DNA from: Treponema sp.
GTDB lineage: Bacteria > Spirochaetota > Spirochaetia > Treponematales > Treponemataceae
Assembly: GCA_024690865.1 (NCBI GenBank)
Contig: JAILON010000156.1
Coordinates: forward strand, 1-64,000
Reading direction: 5' to 3'
DNA: 64,000 bases
The position numbers and the translations under genes are program-made. Below are positions 40,885 to 50,261 of the stretch, one piece after another. Numbering within the stretch: the first letter of the stretch is position 1; each line of letters begins with the position of its first letter. A model generated the notes under the pieces. It worked only from the letters and a program-made list of their open reading frames with translations, was not told where the DNA came from and did no database searches.

Positions 40885-41073
40885 CTATGCGCTGATCAGC
40901 TCGTGCTCGGCACAATGAATTCCCCTGTCGATGTCTTTTGCACGGCTTTCGAGGACTGACAAGGCATCGCTCTCCCTTTCGGTCTGCAAGGATTTCACAA
41001 GCGCGGCCAAAAGATTGAGCTTCTCCGTGAACGTAAGCTGCGGAATTGCGGTTATATTCGCTTCATACGACAT
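40885..41073 (-). CDS. Small helical protein, possibly antitoxin-like
   Basis: A 62-residue protein. The segment LTFTEKLNLLAALVKSLQTE resembles the short helical addiction-module antitoxin-like proteins (LSxxEKLxLIxxLxxSL), but no toxin partner is next to it. AAGGAGG lies 7 nt before ATG 41073, while it is only 1 nt from ATG 41079, so I choose MSYEANIT. It sits between two convergent larger genes. Confidence 0.45.
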   Translation of the reverse strand: MSYEANITAIPQLTFTEKLNLLAALVKSLQTERESDALSVLESRAKDIDRGIHCAEHELISA

Positions 41074-41164
41074 AAACATTCCTCCTTACATACTCCGGTG
41101 AGGGCCGTACAAGGTTCCAGTGGCGGCCGTATAGTTCCCAAGGGAAGCCTTTCGACTCCCCAGA

Positions 41165-41262
41165 AAAAACTGGTTTACACCGAACTGGTTTACACCGCTC
41201 CGGTGGCAGCCCTACAGACCCCCGCGGACAGCCTTACAAGGCCCCAGGGATGGCCTACAGGG
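41165..41262. repeat. Repeats starting on the iorA stop codon
   Basis: Read on the minus strand, GGGCCCTGTAGGCCATCCCT at the end of iorA (its TAG included) is followed by GGGGCCTTGTAAGGCTGTCC and GGGTCTGTAGGGCTGCC, a period of about 22-24 bp. Two copies of TGGTTTACACCG follow at about 41170-41200. Confidence 0.6.
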
Positions 41263-42994
41263 CCCCGAACTTGCACAGCTGCGAGCAGACCCCGCAGCCG
41301 ACGCACTGGGTCGGGTCGATGACCGCCTTCTTGTCGCGGAAGCTGAGGGCGGGACAGCCAATCTTCATGCAGGACTTGCAGCTGCGGCACTTGTCCGCGT
41401 CCACCTTAAGAGGCTCCTTGTGCTTGACGTACTTGAGCAGGGCGCAGGGGCGGCGGCTGATGATGACGGACGGCTCGGGGGCGGCAAGCTCCTCCTTCAC
41501 CGCCGTGTCGGTCGCCGCAAGGTCGTAGGGGTCCACGACGCGGACGCGGTTTATCCCCATCGCATGGCACAAAGCCTCCAGGTCAATCTTGCCCGCCGGG
41601 TCGCCCTTGATGTTGTAGCCGGTCGTCGGGTTCTGCTGGTGGCCGGTCATGCCGGTAATCGAGTTGTCCAGTATGATGACCGTCGAATTGCTCTGGTTGT
41701 AGGCGATGTTCGCAAGCCCCGTCATGCCGGAGTGCACGAAGGTGGAATCCCCGATGACGGCGACGGTCTTCCCTTCGCTTTCGCTTCCCAGCGCCTTGTT
41801 GAATCCGTGAATCGAGCTGATTGACGCACCCATGCATTCGACCGCGTCTATCGAATTGAGCGGGGCGGAAGCTCCGAGCGTGTAGCAGCCGATGTCTCCC
41901 ATGACGGTACATTTGTTTTTCCCGAGCGTGTAGAAGAGGCCCCGGTGCGGGCAGCCCGCGCACATGACCGGCGGGCGGACGGGCAGATCCCCTATTTCTG
42001 CGCAGCCTTCGGACGCTTTCAGGCCCAGGTCCGCCCCCAGCTTGTCCCGGAGCAGGTTCTGCGAGAACTCACCGACCGCCGGGAAGAGGGACTTGCCTTC
42101 GACCGCAAGGCCGAGCGACTTGCAGTAGCTTTCGATAACCGGATCCAGTTCCTCTATGACGACGAGGCGGTCAACCTTGGCGGCGAACTCGCGTATCATC
42201 TTTTCCGGCAGGGGGTAGCACATCCCTATCTTGAGGATGGAGGCTTCCGTGCCGAACGCCTCCTTGGCGTACTGGTAGCAGGTGGAATCCGTGATGATGC
42301 CGAGTTTGGTTCCGCCCATCTCCACGCGGTTCAGGCCGGAAGTCTCGGCGAGCTGTGCCAGGCGGGCGGTCCGCTCCTCCACGAAGGGGTGCCGCCTGCG
42401 GGCATTGGCGGGGGCCATGACGTACTTGCCCGCGTCCTTCTTGTAGGGCCGGGCGGGGGGCGTCATGCGCTCGCCGGTCTCGACGATGCTCTGGGAGTGG
42501 GCCACGCGCGTGCACATCTTGAGCAGGACGGGCGTGTCGTATTCCTCGGAAATCTCGTATGCTTTCTTGGTGAACGCGAGGGCCTCGGCGGAGTCGGACG
42601 GCTCCAGCATGGGAATTTTGGCGGCAATCGCATAGTGGCGGGAATCCTGCTCGTTCTGGGACGAGTGCATGCCCGGGTCGTCCGCGACATTGATGACGAG
42701 ACCCGCATTGACCCCGGTGTATGAAATCGTGAACATGGGGTCGGCGGCGACGTTCAGGCCTACGTGCTTCATCGCGCAGAAGCTCCGCTTGCCCGCAAGG
42801 CTCGCGCCGAAGGCAACCTCAAGGGCGACCTTCTCGTTGGGCGCCCACTCGCAGTAAATCTCCTTGTATTTGACGGCCTCCTCGGTCGTCTCCGTGCTGG
42901 GGGTTCCCGGATAGGAACTGGCTAGGCAGACCCCAGCCTCATACAGTCCGCGCGCCAGCGCCTTGTTGCCCAACATCAGCTCTTTCATCGTCAT
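41255..42994 (-). CDS. iorA: Indolepyruvate:ferredoxin oxidoreductase, alpha subunit
   Basis: A 579-residue TPP- and Fe-S-dependent subunit that oxidatively decarboxylates aryl pyruvates from aromatic amino acid breakdown, reducing ferredoxin. The N-terminal pyrimidine domain (MLGNKALARGLYEAGVCLAS, YPGTPSTE), the TPP domain (MGDIGCYTLGASAPLNSID) and two C-terminal 4Fe-4S motifs (CRSCKSCMKIGC, CVGCGVCSQLC) are complete. The active enzyme needs IorB, which is not in this window, so it must be encoded elsewhere. AAGGAGAATGACG precedes ATG 42994. Confidence 0.92.
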   Translation of the reverse strand: MTMKELMLGNKALARGLYEAGVCLASSYPGTPSTETTEEAVKYKEIYCEWAPNEKVALEVAFGASLAGKRSFCAMKHVGLNVAADPMFTISYTGVNAGLVINVADDPGMHSSQNEQDSRHYAIAAKIPMLEPSDSAEALAFTKKAYEISEEYDTPVLLKMCTRVAHSQSIVETGERMTPPARPYKKDAGKYVMAPANARRRHPFVEERTARLAQLAETSGLNRVEMGGTKLGIITDSTCYQYAKEAFGTEASILKIGMCYPLPEKMIREFAAKVDRLVVIEELDPVIESYCKSLGLAVEGKSLFPAVGEFSQNLLRDKLGADLGLKASEGCAEIGDLPVRPPVMCAGCPHRGLFYTLGKNKCTVMGDIGCYTLGASAPLNSIDAVECMGASISSIHGFNKALGSESEGKTVAVIGDSTFVHSGMTGLANIAYNQSNSTVIILDNSITGMTGHQQNPTTGYNIKGDPAGKIDLEALCHAMGINRVRVVDPYDLAATDTAVKEELAAPEPSVIISRRPCALLKYVKHKEPLKVDADKCRSCKSCMKIGCPALSFRDKKAVIDPTQCVGCGVCSQLCKFGAL

Positions 42995-43015
42995 TCTCCT
43001 TACAAAGTCCTTCTA

Positions 43016-43113
43016 TTATAACACGCGGCGGCCTGTAGGGGAAGGGGTAGCGTAGCTTCGAACCAAGGGGTAGCGAAGCTTCAAACCAACCGGTAGCGAA
43101 GCTTCGAACCAAG
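43016..43113. repeat. Repeat with CGAAGCTTCG palindrome, three copies
   Basis: GGTAGCGAAGCTTCGAACCAAGGG occurs three times within 75 bp, with the perfect 10-bp palindrome CGAAGCTTCG in the third copy. The preceding CACGCGGCGG plus the first copy is repeated at 44417-44466. Confidence 0.8.
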
Positions 43114-43185
43114 GGGGAACAGAACAGGGCAGGTAGCGGAAACCATACGGCTCCGCTGCCCGCCCCGCACGCTTTACATCACAGC

Positions 43186-44280
43186 TTATTTATTCAGGTA
43201 CTCGACGACCAGCTGGCCCATCTTCTTGGTGCCGACGAGCTTGCCGGCCGCCTTCACCGCGTCAATGTTCTTGCCCGCGATGTCTCCCGTGCGCCATCCG
43301 TCGGACAGCACCTTGTCCACCGCGCCCTCAATCGCCTTGGCCTCCGCCTCCGCGCCGAAGCTGAAGCGGAGCAGCATGGCGGCAGAAAGAATCGTCGCAA
43401 GGGGATTTGCGAGGTCCTTGCCCGCGATGTCCGGGGCAGACCCGTGAATCGGCTCGTAGAGGCCCGGGCCCTTGCCGTCGCCGAGCGAGGCGGACGCGAG
43501 CATGCCGATGGAGCCGGTCACCTGCGCGGCCTCGTCGGTCAGGATGTCGCCGAACATGTTGCTCGTCGCGATGACATCGAACTGGCGGGGATTCTTGACC
43601 AGCTGCATGGCAGCGTTGTCGATGTAGAGGAAGTCCAGCGTCACGTCCGCGTAATCCTTGTGCACGGTCTCGGCGACCTTGCGCCAGAGGCGGCTGGAGT
43701 TCAGTATGTTCGCCTTGTCCACGACGGTGAGGTGCTTCTTCCGCTTCTGGGCGAACTCGAAGCCCATCTTCACGATGCGCTCAATCTCTTCCCAGCTGTA
43801 GCGTTCGGTGTCCCAGGCGGACTTGCCGTCGGGAGCGGTTCCGCGCTCGCCGAAGTAGATGCCGCCCGTCAGCTCGCGGACGACGAGGATGTCCAGTCCG
43901 TCACCGGCAATCTCGTCCTTGAGGGGGCATGCGTCCTTGAGCTGCTTCCACATGACAGCCGGACGCAGGTTTGCGTAGACCTTCATGCCGCCGCGCAGGC
44001 CGAGCAGTGCCTTTTCCGGGCGGATCTCCGGGGCGACGTCGTCCCACTTGGGGCCGCCGACTGCACCGAGCAGGGCCGCATCGCTCTTGAGGCAGATGTC
44101 CAGCTGGTCTTGGGGAAGGGGCTTGCCCCACTTGTCAATCGCGGCACCACCCGCGATTACGGTTGTATAGTTGAACTTGTGTCCGAATTTCGTCGCCACG
44201 GCATTGAGCACGTTGACGGCCTCTGCCACCACGTCCGGTCCGATTCCATCGCCGGGGATAAGCGCAATGTTCTTTTCCAT
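43186..44280 (-). CDS. leuB: 3-isopropylmalate dehydrogenase
   Basis: A 364-residue NAD-dependent beta-decarboxylating dehydrogenase for leucine synthesis. It shows [14 protein letters not shown], the substrate-binding [42 protein letters not shown] and [16 protein letters not shown], the usual LeuB signatures. It is alone here: no leuA, leuC or leuD nearby. CAGGAG lies about 10 nt before ATG 44280. Together with iorA it forms a minus-strand block facing away from the sulfur operon. Confidence 0.95.
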   Translation of the reverse strand: MEKNIALIPGDGIGPDVVAEAVNVLNAVATKFGHKFNYTTVIAGGAAIDKWGKPLPQDQLDICLKSDAALLGAVGGPKWDDVAPEIRPEKALLGLRGGMKVYANLRPAVMWKQLKDACPLKDEIAGDGLDILVVRELTGGIYFGERGTAPDGKSAWDTERYSWEEIERIVKMGFEFAQKRKKHLTVVDKANILNSSRLWRKVAETVHKDYADVTLDFLYIDNAAMQLVKNPRQFDVIATSNMFGDILTDEAAQVTGSIGMLASASLGDGKGPGLYEPIHGSAPDIAGKDLANPLATILSAAMLLRFSFGAEAEAKAIEGAVDKVLSDGWRTGDIAGKNIDAVKAAGKLVGTKKMGQLVVEYLNK

Positions 44281-44416
44281 AAGATAAGCTCCTGGCCGGT
44301 GCGGAACACAGTCTGTGAGTGACGTTCGTGCGGTGCACCGGCACTTGAATTATATGGCAGCTGCAAAGCCCACCGAGTTTTGCACCTGTACTTCAGTTTC
44401 TATAGTGGGAATTATA

Positions 44417-44466
44417 TCACGCGGCGGGATTCTATGGAAGGGGTAGCGCAGCTTCGAACCAAGGGG
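44417..44466. repeat. Dispersed copy of the 43.0-kb repeat
   Basis: CACGCGGCGG, TATGGAAGGGGTAGCGCAGCTTCGAACCAAGGGGG matches 43021-43077 apart from a few bases. The two copies flank leuB in the same orientation. The remainder of 44281-44600 shows no gene. Confidence 0.7.
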
Positions 44467-44606
44467 GTCGGCCGGTGCAAGGCACGAGGCCCCGAAGTAG
44501 ACGCCCGCGGCAGGGCTCGCCGCTTCGATCTATTGGGGACAGGGGGGGCGCAGACGGCCGGAGGGAAAGACGCTACTACTGACAGAAAAAATCTTCACAA
44601 AACCTA

Positions 44607-44635
44607 TTGACAAACTGGGAAAACACCTGTATAAA
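44607..44635 (+). promoter_or_regulatory. Promoter of the sulfur/Mar-like operon
   Basis: Consensus TTGACA (44607-44612), 17-bp spacer, TATAAA (44630-44635). The leader is about 55 nt and contains a candidate operator before the GGCGGAGG ribosome site of metY. Confidence 0.8.
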
Positions 44636-44650
44636 TAAGCTATCAACAAA

Positions 44651-44670
44651 ACCTATTATAACACTAGGTA
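44651..44670. promoter_or_regulatory. Candidate operator of the sulfur operon
   Basis: ACCTATTATAACACTAGGTA has inverted ends ACCTA/TAGGT and lies just after the expected transcription start. Its 11-mer AACACTAGGTA (44660-44670) recurs, inverted, before the NifB-like gene at 47015-47025. The shape recalls Rrf2-family sites, but that is an inference. Confidence 0.5.
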
Positions 44671-44695
44671 TAAAACAGTACAGGCGGAGGAAATT

Positions 44696-45979
44696 ATGGC
44701 CAATTACAAGTTCGAGACTTTGCAGCTTCACGTAGGGCAGGAGAGCGCGGATCCTGCGACCGATGCCCGCGCGGTACCGATTTACCAGACGACATCCTAT
44801 GTCTTCCACAACAGCAAGCATGCCGCTGACCGCTTTGGCCTTGCCGATGCGGGGAATATCTATGGAAGGCTCACGAATTCCACGCAGGACGTGCTGGAGA
44901 AGCGTCTTGCTGCCTTGGAAGGCGGGTCCGCTGCCCTCGCGCTCGCTTCCGGCGCCGCCGCCATCACCTATACGATAGAGGCCCTCGCGGCGAACGGCGG
45001 CCACATCGTCGCCCAGAAGACGATTTACGGCGGAAGCTACAACCTGTTGGCCCACACCCTGCCGCAGTACGGAATCACGACGACCTTCGTGGACGCGCAC
45101 AACTTGGCCGAGGTCGAGGGCGCGATCAAGGACAACACGAGGGCGATTTACCTGGAGACCCTGGGCAACCCCAACTCCGACATCCCGGACATCGACGCGA
45201 TTGCGCAGATTGCCCACAAGCACGGCCTGCCCCTCGTCATCGACAACACCTTCGGCACGCCCTACCTCATCCGCCCGATTGAGCACGGAGCTGACATCGT
45301 CGTGCACTCTGCGACCAAGTTCATCGGCGGCCACGGAACGACGCTCGGCGGCATCATCGTGGAAAGTGGCAAATTCGACTGGAAGAAGAGCGGCAAGTAT
45401 CCGGGCATCGCCGCCCCTAACCCAAGCTACCACGGGGTATCCTTTTACGATGCGGTCGGCCCCGCTGCGTTCGTCACCTACATCCGCGCGATTTTGCTCC
45501 GCGACACGGGCGCGACGATTTCTCCCTTCAATGCGTTCCTCTTGCTGCAGGGAGTGGAGACCCTCTCGCTCAGGCTGGACAGGCACGCGGAGAACACCAA
45601 GAAGGTCGTCGAGTACCTGAGCAAGCACCCGCAGGTCGCCAAGGTGAACCATCCGTCGCTTCCCAACCACCCCGACCACGCCTTGTACCAGAAGTACTTC
45701 CCCAACGGCGGAGCTTCAATCTTCACCTTTGAGATTAAGGGCGGCAAGGATGCGGCTTGGAAGTTCATCGACAACCTCAAGATTTTCAGCCTGCTCGCGA
45801 ACGTCGCGGACGTGAAGAGCCTGGTCATTCACCCGGCGACGACGACCCACAGTCAGCTGAACGACGAGGAGCTCGCCGACCAGGGAATCACGCAGAGCAC
45901 GATTCGCCTTTCAATCGGAACAGAGCACATCGACGACATCATCGCCGACCTGGAGAACGGCTTCAAGGCGGCAAAATAA
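44696..45979 (+). CDS. metY: O-acetylhomoserine sulfhydrylase
   Basis: A 427-residue PLP enzyme of the Cys/Met metabolism family that replaces the acetyl group of O-acetylhomoserine with sulfide (homocysteine) or methanethiol (methionine). The PLP lysine is K208 in [13 protein letters not shown], and [20 protein letters not shown] plus the C-terminal [18 protein letters not shown] are typical. The length and the large loop fit MetY rather than MetB or MetC. It is the first gene of the nitrogenase-like operon, which fits capture of methanethiol released by a methylthio-alkane reductase. GGCGGAGG precedes ATG. Confidence 0.95.
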   Translation: MANYKFETLQLHVGQESADPATDARAVPIYQTTSYVFHNSKHAADRFGLADAGNIYGRLTNSTQDVLEKRLAALEGGSAALALASGAAAITYTIEALAANGGHIVAQKTIYGGSYNLLAHTLPQYGITTTFVDAHNLAEVEGAIKDNTRAIYLETLGNPNSDIPDIDAIAQIAHKHGLPLVIDNTFGTPYLIRPIEHGADIVVHSATKFIGGHGTTLGGIIVESGKFDWKKSGKYPGIAAPNPSYHGVSFYDAVGPAAFVTYIRAILLRDTGATISPFNAFLLLQGVETLSLRLDRHAENTKKVVEYLSKHPQVAKVNHPSLPNHPDHALYQKYFPNGGASIFTFEIKGGKDAAWKFIDNLKIFSLLANVADVKSLVIHPATTTHSQLNDEELADQGITQSTIRLSIGTEHIDDIIADLENGFKAAK

Positions 45980-46019
45980 TAGTAATATATAGAAGATAAT
46001 CGAGATATAGGAGCAGATT

Positions 46020-46958
46020 ATGGCAGACATCAAACAGAGTTCATTGGAATTGATTGGAAAGACCCCCCTCCTGCAGCTGAACGGCTACAGCAAGAAGGCG
46101 GGAGTTACCGGGGCGACGATTCTTGCGAAGCTTGAGTACCTGAACCCGGCGGGAAGCGTCAAGGACAGGATTGCCCTTGCGATGATTGAGGACGCGGAGG
46201 CCAAGGGCTTGCTCAAACCCGGGGCTACTATAATAGAGCCGACTTCCGGCAATACGGGGATAGGGCTTGCCGCCGTCGCGGCCGCCAAGGGCTACCGTGC
46301 CATCCTGACCCTGCCCGAGACGATGAGCGTGGAGCGGCGCAACCTGCTCAAGGCTTACGGTGCCGAGATTGTCCTGACCGAGGGCGCGAAGGGCATGAAG
46401 GGAGCGATTGCCAAGGCGGAGGAGCTTCACGCCGCCACGCCGGGCAGCTTTATCCCCGGACAGTTCGTCAATCCCGCCAATCCCGCTGCCCACAAGAAGA
46501 CGACCGGGCCGGAAATCTGGGAGCAGACCGACGGCAAGGTGGATTTCTTTATCGCGGGTGTCGGCACGGGTGGAACGCTGACCGGCGTGGGCGAGTACCT
46601 GAAGGAGAAGAATCCGAACGTCAAGATTATCGCGGTTGAGCCTGCGACCAGCCCCGTCCTTTCCAAGGGAACTGCGGGCGCGCACAAGATTCAGGGAATC
46701 GGTGCGGGATTCGTCCCCGACGTTCTGAACACCAAGGTCTACGATGAGATTATCGCGATTGAGAACGATGATGCCTTTACCGAAGGCCGCCTGTTTGCCC
46801 AGAGCGAGGGGATCCTCGTCGGCATCTCTTCCGGTGCCGCGCTCAAGGCCGCCCGTATCATCGCGGAACGCCCCGAGAACAAGGGCAAGAACATCGTCGT
46901 CCTGCTGCCCGATTCCGGAGACAGGTATCTGAGCACCCCGCTGTTCAGCGGAAACTAA
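46020..46958 (+). CDS. cysK: Cysteine synthase (O-acetylserine sulfhydrylase)
   Basis: A 312-residue fold-type II PLP enzyme that makes cysteine from O-acetylserine and sulfide. The PLP lysine K48 lies in [11 protein letters not shown], the substrate loop in [18 protein letters not shown] and the phosphate-binding loop in [10 protein letters not shown]. Family length is normal. It starts 40 nt after metY with a TAGGAG site. A second paralogue lies inside the same operon at 49246-50247. Confidence 0.93.
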   Translation: MADIKQSSLELIGKTPLLQLNGYSKKAGVTGATILAKLEYLNPAGSVKDRIALAMIEDAEAKGLLKPGATIIEPTSGNTGIGLAAVAAAKGYRAILTLPETMSVERRNLLKAYGAEIVLTEGAKGMKGAIAKAEELHAATPGSFIPGQFVNPANPAAHKKTTGPEIWEQTDGKVDFFIAGVGTGGTLTGVGEYLKEKNPNVKIIAVEPATSPVLSKGTAGAHKIQGIGAGFVPDVLNTKVYDEIIAIENDDAFTEGRLFAQSEGILVGISSGAALKAARIIAERPENKGKNIVVLLPDSGDRYLSTPLFSGN

Positions 46959-46980
46959 GTCGGACTGATACGGTGTTTTG

Positions 46981-46999
46981 ACGGGGCGTTGTGCCCCGT
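46981..46999 (+). other. Stem-loop in the cysK-NifB gap
   Basis: ACGGGGC-GTTGT-GCCCCGT is a perfect 7-bp stem 22 nt after the cysK stop. It lacks a strong T run (CATTTC follows), so it may be an mRNA processing or partial termination site. Confidence 0.5.
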
Positions 47000-47014
47000 T
47001 CATTTCGGACTAAT

Positions 47015-47025
47015 TACCTAGTGTT
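47015..47025. promoter_or_regulatory. Second copy of the AACACTAGGTA motif
   Basis: TACCTAGTGTT is the exact reverse complement of the 11-mer in the metY leader. It lies 25 nt before the start codon of the NifB-like gene. An internal promoter with the same regulator is plausible. Confidence 0.5.
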
Positions 47026-47049
47026 TTGCTAATGTAAAAGGAGCAGGTC

Positions 47050-47925
47050 GTGGCAAAAGCGTTTAAGGACATAGCGAGCAATCACCCTTGTTTTGCGAGG
47101 GGACCGGCACAGGCGGGCAGGATACACCTTCCTGTCTGCCCCGGATGCAACATAGCCTGCCGCTTCTGCGAGCGGAGCCTGAACACGACGGAAAACCGCC
47201 CCGGTGTAACCGGCAGGGTAATCAGCCCGGAAGAGAGCGTGGGTATCGTCCGCAAGGCACTGGAGATAAGCCCGGACATAAAGGTCTGCGGCATCGCGGG
47301 GCCGGGGGACACGCTTGCGAGCGACAATGCGATACGGACATTCCGCCTGGTGGGGCAGGACTTCCCCCAGCTCATCAAGTGCATGAGCACAAACGGCCTC
47401 CTGCTTGCGGAGCGGGCAGATGAGGTCATCGCCGCCGGGGTGGACACGCTTACCGTCACGGTGAATGCCGTCCGCCCGGAGATTGAGGCTCAGCTGAACG
47501 ATTACATCATCTGGCAGGGGAGGAAGATAGAGGGCGTAGAGGGGGCACGGATTCTCATAGAGAACCAGCTTGCGGGCATACGGAAGATTGCTGCGGCGGG
47601 CATAACCGTCAAGGTGAACACGGTGCTGGTGCCCCGCATAAACGGCGGACATATCGAGGAGATTGCCCGCACCGTGGCGGAAGCAGGGGCAGCCCGCTAC
47701 AACATCATCCCCCTGATTCCGACGGCAAAGCTGAAGGACGAGCCTGCACCGACCTGTGCCGAGATACACGCGGCGCGGGCAGCGGCGGGCAAGTACATCG
47801 AGCTTTTCCTGCACTGCAACCACTGCCGTGCGGATGCCGTGGGCGTGCCGGGACGGACGGAATATTCCCGCCTCCTGTATGCGGGATTCGGCAGCAGCGT
47901 CAAGGAGAACTTCTCGCATGGCTGA
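47050..47925 (+). CDS. NifB-like radical SAM protein (MarB-like)
   Basis: A 291-residue radical SAM enzyme of the NifB class, which fuses Fe-S clusters into the carbide-containing precursor of nitrogenase-type cofactors. The SAM cluster motif C-x3-C-x2-C (C33, C37, C40) stands in HLPVCPGCNIACRFCER, and SRPGVTG-like ENRPGVTG and CGIAGPGDTLA follow, as in NifB. It lacks the fused NifX-like C-terminal domain of classical NifB; that domain is encoded by the next gene. The start is GTG 47050 behind AAAAGGAG. Assigned by neighbours to maturation of the NifDK-like proteins below. Confidence 0.88.
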   Translation: MAKAFKDIASNHPCFARGPAQAGRIHLPVCPGCNIACRFCERSLNTTENRPGVTGRVISPEESVGIVRKALEISPDIKVCGIAGPGDTLASDNAIRTFRLVGQDFPQLIKCMSTNGLLLAERADEVIAAGVDTLTVTVNAVRPEIEAQLNDYIIWQGRKIEGVEGARILIENQLAGIRKIAAAGITVKVNTVLVPRINGGHIEEIARTVAEAGAARYNIIPLIPTAKLKDEPAPTCAEIHAARAAAGKYIELFLHCNHCRADAVGVPGRTEYSRLLYAGFGSSVKENFSHG

Positions 47926-48292
47926 CGAAGCGCACGCAACATACCGGGTCGCCGTGGCAAGTTCCGACGGGGAGACGGTGAACCAGCACTACGGCAGGGC
48001 GGAGAAGTTCTTCATATACGTCGTGGACGATGATGAGGGCTACGATGTGTGCGAGGAACGGGATGTTTCTCCCGTGTGCATGGGAGGGAGCCACGTCAAG
48101 TCTGCAATGGACGAGAGCGTCAGGCGTTTTGCCGACTGCCGCTATGTGGTGGCGAGCAGGATTGGAGCCGGTGCGGCGCAGGCGCTGACCGCAGCCGGAA
48201 TTGTCGGGATGGAACTGCCCGGCAGTATTGAAGAAGCTATTGTGAAGGTCTGGAAGTATAACCGCGTTCAGGGCCTGTTTAACATAGAATAA
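47918..48292 (+). CDS. NifX/NifB-C-terminal-like cofactor-binding protein
   Basis: A 124-residue protein of the dinitrogenase iron-molybdenum cofactor family (NifX/NafY type), which binds and carries cofactor precursors. It shows VAVASSDGETVNQHYGRAEKFFIY, where the His is the usual cluster-contact position, and the C-terminal GMELPGSIEEAIVKVW. ATG 47918 overlaps the NifB-like gene by 8 bp, so the two make up a split NifB. The ORF-track start at 47756 runs through the upstream gene. Confidence 0.88.
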   Translation: MADEAHATYRVAVASSDGETVNQHYGRAEKFFIYVVDDDEGYDVCEERDVSPVCMGGSHVKSAMDESVRRFADCRYVVASRIGAGAAQALTAAGIVGMELPGSIEEAIVKVWKYNRVQGLFNIE

Positions 48293-48303
48293 AACTTGTG
48301 TAA

Positions 48304-49164
<861 letters not shown>

Positions 49165-49245
49165 TCACATCGACTTAGTATATGAAGTGATGCGCCACGT
49201 GGTGCTATGTACCACAATGGCGCTCGGATATAGGAGATATAATGT

Positions 49246-50247
49246 ATGAGTGGTGGTATACATACATCGATTGCGGAGCTGGTCGGGAAGACTCCGCTGC
49301 TTGAGCTGGTGAACTATGAGAAGAAGCATGGTCTGAACGCCCGCATTCTGGTAAAGCTTGAGTATTTCAATCCCAACCAGAGCGTCAAGGACAGGATCGC
49401 GCTCGCCATGGTGGAGGATGCCGAAAAGAAGGGCTTCCTTAAGCCGGGCTATACCATTGTGGAGACGACGAGCGGAAATACGGGTATAGGGCTTGCCGCG
49501 ATAGCCGCGAGCAAGGGCTATAAGTTCCGCGTCTACATACAGGATCAGGTGAGCGAGGAGCGCTTCAAGGTCATACAGGCCCTCGGCGGGAAGACGATAA
49601 AGCTGTCCGAGGAACCCGTCGTCGCGAAAGCCCTTCAGGAAACGAACGGGGACTTCGTTGCGGCCATAAAGGCGTTGAAAGAACAGGTCCTCAACAAGGA
49701 AAAGGATATATTCTTTGTTGACCAGTGCTCCAACCCGGCGAATCCCGCTGTGCACGAGGCGACGACCGGACCTGAGATCTGGGAGGACACGGACGGGAAG
49801 GTCGATATCCTCGTGGCAAACGTCGGGACCGGCGGTACGGTTTCCGGTACGGGAAAGTATCTGAAAAGCAAGAATCCCGGCGTCAAGGTCGTGGCCATCC
49901 AGCCCGGCAAGAATTCGCTCCCGAGCGAGAGCAATCCCAAGCCGGAGGAGATAACCGGCGTGCACCCCTTCGAGGGGATTCCCAAGGAGCGCGTTCCTTC
50001 GACGATGAACCTGGGCATCTACGACGAGAAGCTTGAGGTGGAAACCATAGAGGCGTACCGGGCCGCGCGGGAAGCCGCGAAGACCGACGGCATATTGGTT
50101 GGCACGTCATCCGGCGCCGCCATCCATGCGGCGACGGTACTTGCCCAATGGCCGGAGAACAAGGGAAAGACAATCGTGGCCATCCTGCCTGATACGGGAT
50201 TGCGCTACCTTTCAACAAACCTGTTCAACGAATCATACCAAGGATAG
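49246..50247 (+). CDS. Second cysteine synthase-like PLP enzyme
   Basis: A 333-residue fold-type II PLP protein with K48 in [29 protein letters not shown] and GTGGTVSGTGKYL. It differs from the 46020 paralogue in ASN-type positions (ETTSGNTG, IQDQVSEERFKV) and is longer. Because it is placed between the NifH- and NifD-like genes, it may use a dedicated sulfur donor or make a modified cysteine; that is inference. TAGGAG lies 10 nt before ATG 49246. Confidence 0.88.
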   Translation: MSGGIHTSIAELVGKTPLLELVNYEKKHGLNARILVKLEYFNPNQSVKDRIALAMVEDAEKKGFLKPGYTIVETTSGNTGIGLAAIAASKGYKFRVYIQDQVSEERFKVIQALGGKTIKLSEEPVVAKALQETNGDFVAAIKALKEQVLNKEKDIFFVDQCSNPANPAVHEATTGPEIWEDTDGKVDILVANVGTGGTVSGTGKYLKSKNPGVKVVAIQPGKNSLPSESNPKPEEITGVHPFEGIPKERVPSTMNLGIYDEKLEVETIEAYRAAREAAKTDGILVGTSSGAAIHAATVLAQWPENKGKTIVAILPDTGLRYLSTNLFNESYQG

Positions 50248-50261
50248 AAAAGGAGAGAATT

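Noticed and set aside
44400-44695. SAM riboswitch before metY
   Set aside because: No S-box core could be found, and the distance from the -10 box to the start codon is only about 60 nt.
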